From Actinomycetes bacterium (GTDB lineage: Bacteria > Actinomycetota > Acidimicrobiia > Acidimicrobiales > Palsa-688): a stretch of 17,507 bases of DNA. Made by a program: the position numbers and the translations under genes. Shown one piece after another: positions 14,509 through 17,507 of this stretch (the first letter of the stretch is position 1; each line of letters begins with the position of its first letter). The stretch is from assembly GCA_021827225.1 (NCBI GenBank), contig JAKAXG010000016.1, forward strand, positions 1-17,507. Reading direction: 5' to 3'. The notes below the pieces were generated by a model. The model worked only from the letters and a program-made list of their open reading frames with translations. It searched no databases and had not been told where the DNA came from.

Positions 14509-15882
14509 GTGACCGTCCACGACCGCTTCCGGCCCGTCGATCTCATCGGGCGGCTGCCGCAGCGCGAGCAACTGCGCCGCCTGCGTGACGGCCTGGCCGA
14601 CCACTGGTCCACGATCCCCCGCTGGCCCGACCACCACGCCGGCGCCTACCTCGGCGCCGGCGCCCGCGACCCGGTATTCACCGGCCCCGAACACGCTGCC
14701 CTGGTCATCGGGCCGCCCCGATCCGGCAAGACCACCTCGGTCGTGGTGCCGGCGGTGACCCTGTGGCCCGGCCCGGTGGTCGCCACGTCCACCAAGACCG
14801 ACGCCCTGGCCGTGACCACCCCGCTCCGCCGCCGGCACGGCCGGGTGTGGGTGTGGGACCCTAGCGGCCGCCTCCCGCTAACCCCGGAAGCCGAGCGGCT
14901 CCAGTGGTCGCCGCTGGCCGGCTGCTCCGACTGGGACACCGCCATCGACCGGGCCTGGATGCTGACCCAGTCGGCCAGACCGGACCCGACCGGCGACGCC
15001 CTGCACTGGACCGAACGGGCGGCCGCCCTGCTGGCTCCGCTACTCCATGCCGCCGCCCTCGGCCGCCATCCGATGTCGACCCTTCTCGGCTGGGTGCACG
15101 GCCGGGAGACGTGGCACGCCCTCGACCAGCTGGCGGTCACCCCGGGCGCCACTATCGCCCACCGGCTCCTGGCCGGGATCGCCTCCACCGACGGGCGGGA
15201 GTTGTCAGGCATCTGGTCCACCGCTGACAGTGTGCTGGCCGCCTACCGCAGTCCCACCCTCCTCGAAGCGGCCGACCGGCCCAACTTCGACCCGGCGGCA
15301 TTCGTACGCTCCACCGACACCGTCCACCTCGTCGCCCCCGGTGCCCGAGCCGCTCAGCACGCACCGGCTATCTGCGCCCTCCTCGACCAGATACGGACCC
15401 ACGCCATCGGCTGCGGCGGGCGTCCCATGCTGTGGGCCCTCGACGAGATGGCCAACATCGCGCCCCTGCCCAACCTGCCCGCCATCGTCGCCGACGCCGG
15501 CGGTCAGGGCCTGCTGGTCCTCGGCTGCCTGCAGGACCTGTCCCAGGCCCGGCACCGCTGGGGCTCTCGGGCCGACGGACTGCTCACCCTGTTCGCCAAC
15601 ACCCTGCTGCTGCCCGGCGTAGCGGACCCGCCCACGCTGAAGGCGGTGTCGATCCTGGCCGGGCGGGTCGATCGGCCCACCCACACCGTCACCCGGACCG
15701 GCCTGCTGGTCCGCCAGCGCTCAACCGCCACCCGGCTCGAGCCGCGCCTGCCCCCCGACGTGATCGCCCATGGCCGGCCCGGCCACGCCCTCCTGCTGCG
15801 GGCCACCCACCCGTCGTGGCTCCGTCTCACCCCCTGGCACACCACCCCCTGGATCACCGCCCGGATCGGAGGCAACCGATGA
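14509..15882 (+). CDS. Type IV coupling protein, TraG/VirD4-like, soluble form
   Basis: A protein of 457 residues from GTG, with AGGAG about six bases upstream. It is an ATPase of the VirD4/TraG group, which delivers the relaxase-DNA complex to a secretion channel. Walker A is GPPRSGKTTS (K74), followed by VVVPAVTLWPGPVVATSTKTD, a typical coupling-protein segment. Walker B is LWALDEMANIAPLPNLP (D312, E313). The GGQGLLVLGCLQDLSQARHRWG segment and FANTLLLPG follow, as in TraG C-terminal domains. No N-terminal membrane helices are visible, unlike classical VirD4; Walker A begins at about residue 67. This shortened form accompanies MobF relaxases in actinobacterial mobilizable elements. Its stop overlaps the start of the next gene (ATGA, 15879-15882). 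No other type IV secretion genes occur in the window. Confidence 0.9.
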   Translation: MTVHDRFRPVDLIGRLPQREQLRRLRDGLADHWSTIPRWPDHHAGAYLGAGARDPVFTGPEHAALVIGPPRSGKTTSVVVPAVTLWPGPVVATSTKTDALAVTTPLRRRHGRVWVWDPSGRLPLTPEAERLQWSPLAGCSDWDTAIDRAWMLTQSARPDPTGDALHWTERAAALLAPLLHAAALGRHPMSTLLGWVHGRETWHALDQLAVTPGATIAHRLLAGIASTDGRELSGIWSTADSVLAAYRSPTLLEAADRPNFDPAAFVRSTDTVHLVAPGARAAQHAPAICALLDQIRTHAIGCGGRPMLWALDEMANIAPLPNLPAIVADAGGQGLLVLGCLQDLSQARHRWGSRADGLLTLFANTLLLPGVADPPTLKAVSILAGRVDRPTHTVTRTGLLVRQRSTATRLEPRLPPDVIAHGRPGHALLLRATHPSWLRLTPWHTTPWITARIGGNR

Positions 15883-16178
15883 CCCACACGACCGACCGCT
15901 ACACCACCGACCGCCAGACCAGCGACCACCAGATCACCGACCACCGAACCAGCGATCACCACAGCGGCCGCGGCGACCCGACCGTCCCGCGTCTCCTGCT
16001 CACCCCGCTCCAGGCCGGCGCCGCCCTCGGCATCAGCCGGACCCGGGTGTTCGCCCTCCTGGCCTCCGGAGAGCTGGAGTCGGTGCAGCTCGGCCGCAGT
16101 CGGCGCATCCCTGTCGCCGCGCTCGAGGAGTTCGTCGGTCGCCTCCGGCAGGTCCCCGGTGACGCACCCCATCGGTAG
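15879..16178 (+). CDS. xis: HTH_17 excisionase-like protein (probable Xis)
   Basis: A protein of 99 residues whose ATG overlaps the coupling-protein stop by four bases. Residues 36-90 form an HTH_17 domain: LLTPLQAGAALGISRTRVFALLASGEL, then VQLGRSRRIPVAALEEFVGRL. Members adjacent to a tyrosine integrase usually act as recombination directionality factors that promote excision, and the integrase starts 80 bases downstream. The N-terminus is odd: residues 4-28 are five pentapeptide repeats (TTDRY, TTDRQ, TSDHQ, ITDHR, TSDHH), polar and probably unstructured, encoded by a 15-base tandem DNA repeat. An alternative is a shorter protein starting after the repeats, but no good start codon is evident there. 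A regulator of the transfer operon is the other possible role. Confidence 0.82.
   Translation: MTHTTDRYTTDRQTSDHQITDHRTSDHHSGRGDPTVPRLLLTPLQAGAALGISRTRVFALLASGELESVQLGRSRRIPVAALEEFVGRLRQVPGDAPHR
15888..15962 (+). repeat. Five tandem 15-base repeats inside the xis N-terminus
   Basis: Five units with consensus close to ACCACCGACCRCCAG encode the pentapeptides TTDRY, TTDRQ, TSDHQ, ITDHR and TSDHH. The period and the GACCGACC core match the array at 14446-14490, so the two arrays are probably related. Confidence 0.75.
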
Positions 16179-16258
16179 CATCGAGAGCGACACGAGCCGT
16201 CCTCGTCGTCGCTCGCCGGTACCGGCCGCTCCAGTCGCCCACCGATGAGAGGACAAAT

Positions 16259-17507
16259 GTGGCCCACGTGAGGAAGAGGATCACCGCCCGGGGCGAGGTC
16301 CGCTACGACGTGCGCTGGCGGGTCGGCGGTGCCTCCCGGCAGCGGGCCTTCCGTCGCTCGGCCGATGCTGCCGCCTTCGCGCGAGAGATCGAGCGACGGG
16401 AGGTGGCCGGAGCCAGTTTCGACCCCCAGCGAGCCGAGATATCCCTGGCGGCATGGGCCGAGGACTGGTTGGCCCAGCGCCGCCGTCTCGACGGCCGGCC
16501 CCTCGCCCCTCGGACCAGGGAGATGTACCGCTACCAGCTGGACCGATTCATCGTCCCGGCCATGGGGCAGCGGGCCATCGGCGACATCCGGGTCGGCGAC
16601 GTGCGGACCTGGCACGCCCGCATCGCCGACGAGGTGAGCCCGCTGCAGGCGGCCAAGTCGTACCGGCTTCTGCGGGCCATGCTCAACACGGCGGTCGAGG
16701 ACGAGCGCATCCCGGCCAACCCGTGTCGCATCCGGGGCGGCGGGGTGGAGCGGTCCCCCGAGCGGCCCTTCGTCGACGCCGAGATCGTCCTGCGCCTGAG
16801 CGACGCCATCGAGGACCGCTACCGGGCCCTTGTACTGCTGGCCGGTTTCGGCGGCCTGCGCCTGGGCGAGCTGCTCGGCCTGCGCCGTCGAGACGTCCTG
16901 GCCGACCGGTCCCAGGTCCGCGTTGCCGTCCAGGCCGTCGAGCTCAAGAGCGGTGAGCGGATCGTCACCGCACCCAAGACCGACGCCGGTTCGCGCACCG
17001 TTTCCCTGCCGGCATCGGTGACAGCCGCGCTCGTCCGCCACGTCGATCGCTACACCGGTCCCGGCCTCGACGACCCGGTCTTCACCGGGCCGTTGTCGGA
17101 GGGGCTGCGCCGGGCCACCTTCTACACCGCCTGGTCCCGGGCGGTGACCGCCTGCGGCCAGCGGGGCCTGCACCTGCACGACCTGCGCCACGCCGCCGGC
17201 ACTTTGGCCGCCCAGCAGGGCGCTACCCAGCGGGAGCTGATGGCCCGCCTCGGTCACTCCTCGGCCGCCGCAGCCGCCCGATACCAGCACGCTGCGGAGC
17301 GCCGCGACGCCGTGATCGCCGACGCCCTGCAGGCCGTGATCGACGCCGCCGGCCGTCTCTCGGACCCATCTCGGCGTCCTCAGCTGGATAACGCAGATTT
17401 TCCGGCCGCGTTATCGACGCGTTACGGCGGGCCGGACGAGGCCTCCGCTTTAGTCCCGGAAGACCCCGAAAATGGGCCTCCACCAGGACTTTCGTCGAGA
17501 GCGAGCG
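16259..17507 (+). CDS. int: Tyrosine recombinase/integrase (3' end outside window)
   Basis: At least 416 residues; the frame is still open at the right edge. The start is GTG at 16259, after AGGA five bases upstream; the ATG at 16257 is out of frame and stops after four codons. The N-terminus has an arm-type domain (ITARGEVRYDVRWRVGG) and a SAM-like core-binding domain (LAAWAEDWLAQRRRL, then TREMYRYQLDRFIVPAMG). The catalytic domain shows R201 (GGLRLGELLGL), H307 and R310 (LHLHDLRHAAGTL), H333 (RLGHSS) and nucleophile Y342 (ARYQHA). It integrates and excises the element by site-specific recombination. After Y342 a normal integrase ends in about 20-40 residues. Here at least 74 more are read, including an inverted repeat in the DNA, so the tail is unusual. 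The host attachment site is probably just to the right. Confidence 0.93.
   Translation, partial: MAHVRKRITARGEVRYDVRWRVGGASRQRAFRRSADAAAFAREIERREVAGASFDPQRAEISLAAWAEDWLAQRRRLDGRPLAPRTREMYRYQLDRFIVPAMGQRAIGDIRVGDVRTWHARIADEVSPLQAAKSYRLLRAMLNTAVEDERIPANPCRIRGGGVERSPERPFVDAEIVLRLSDAIEDRYRALVLLAGFGGLRLGELLGLRRRDVLADRSQVRVAVQAVELKSGERIVTAPKTDAGSRTVSLPASVTAALVRHVDRYTGPGLDDPVFTGPLSEGLRRATFYTAWSRAVTACGQRGLHLHDLRHAAGTLAAQQGATQRELMARLGHSSAAAAARYQHAAERRDAVIADALQAVIDAAGRLSDPSRRPQLDNADFPAALSTRYGGPDEASALVPEDPENGPPPGLSSRAS
17387..17415. repeat. Inverted repeat GATAACGC / GCGTTATC in the integrase tail
   Basis: Arms at 17387-17394 and 17408-17415 are exact reverse complements around 13 bases containing a TTTT. 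A further GCGTTA lies at 17419-17424. The segment is less GC-rich than its surroundings. It could be an integrase arm or core site, or simply encode part of the tail. Confidence 0.45.

Noticed and set aside
15956..17290. 444-codon minus-strand frame antisense to xis and integrase
   Set aside because: The opposite strand encodes clear HTH_17 and tyrosine recombinase domains. This frame has none.
1..17507. CRISPR array, tRNA or rRNA genes, IS element ends
   Set aside because: No regularly spaced direct repeats of CRISPR size, no T-loop-like sequences in a cloverleaf context, and no transposase gene were seen.

Overview
The DNA is from a high-GC bacterium. The GC-rich third codon positions, frequent GTG starts and a MobF relaxase paired with a soluble TraG-type coupling protein all point to an actinobacterium. 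By general resemblance I would guess the Acidimicrobiia or relatives, but the sequence alone does not prove it. The window splits into a phage-defence region (about 1-9.3 kb) and an integrative mobilizable element (about 9.6 kb to the right edge).

Defence region, + strand. The tail of a sigma-70-like protein (region 4) is followed by three tightly packed genes. These are a DrmA-like SF2 helicase, a DrmB-like DUF1998 zinc protein, and a protein fusing a NERD nuclease domain to a UvrD-type SF1 helicase. The sigma stop and helicase start overlap (GTGA), and the next two gaps are one base each, so this is one translationally coupled operon. DrmA plus DrmB is the core of DISARM. The usual third core gene, the phospholipase-D nuclease DrmC, is absent, and the NERD-UvrD protein occupies its place. 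Minus strand, convergent, with 47 bases between the two stop codons: a 5-cytosine DNA methyltransferase, a Vsr endonuclease and a protein of unrecognised family with a possible PD-(D/E)XK core, in that transcription order. They look like an M-V-R restriction-modification operon. The methyltransferase could also supply the DrmMII-type self-marking function for the DrmAB machine.

Mobile region. A short HTH_17 (excisionase-like) gene is followed by about 490 bases with no convincing gene but several hairpins. Next come a DUF4265 gene and a 216-base gap with repeated CTTGAC/GTCAAG boxes, which is a candidate oriT or operator. Then comes a coupled + strand run: a sigma-like helper gene, a MobF relaxase-helicase, a VirD4/TraG-like coupling protein, a second HTH_17 protein (probable Xis) and a tyrosine integrase that is still open at the right edge. 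No mating-pore genes are present in the window, so the element probably borrows another element's type IV secretion system. Fifteen-base tandem repeats occur at both the relaxase/coupling-protein and coupling-protein/Xis junctions.

Whether the defence genes are cargo of this element cannot be decided here, because neither element end is visible.
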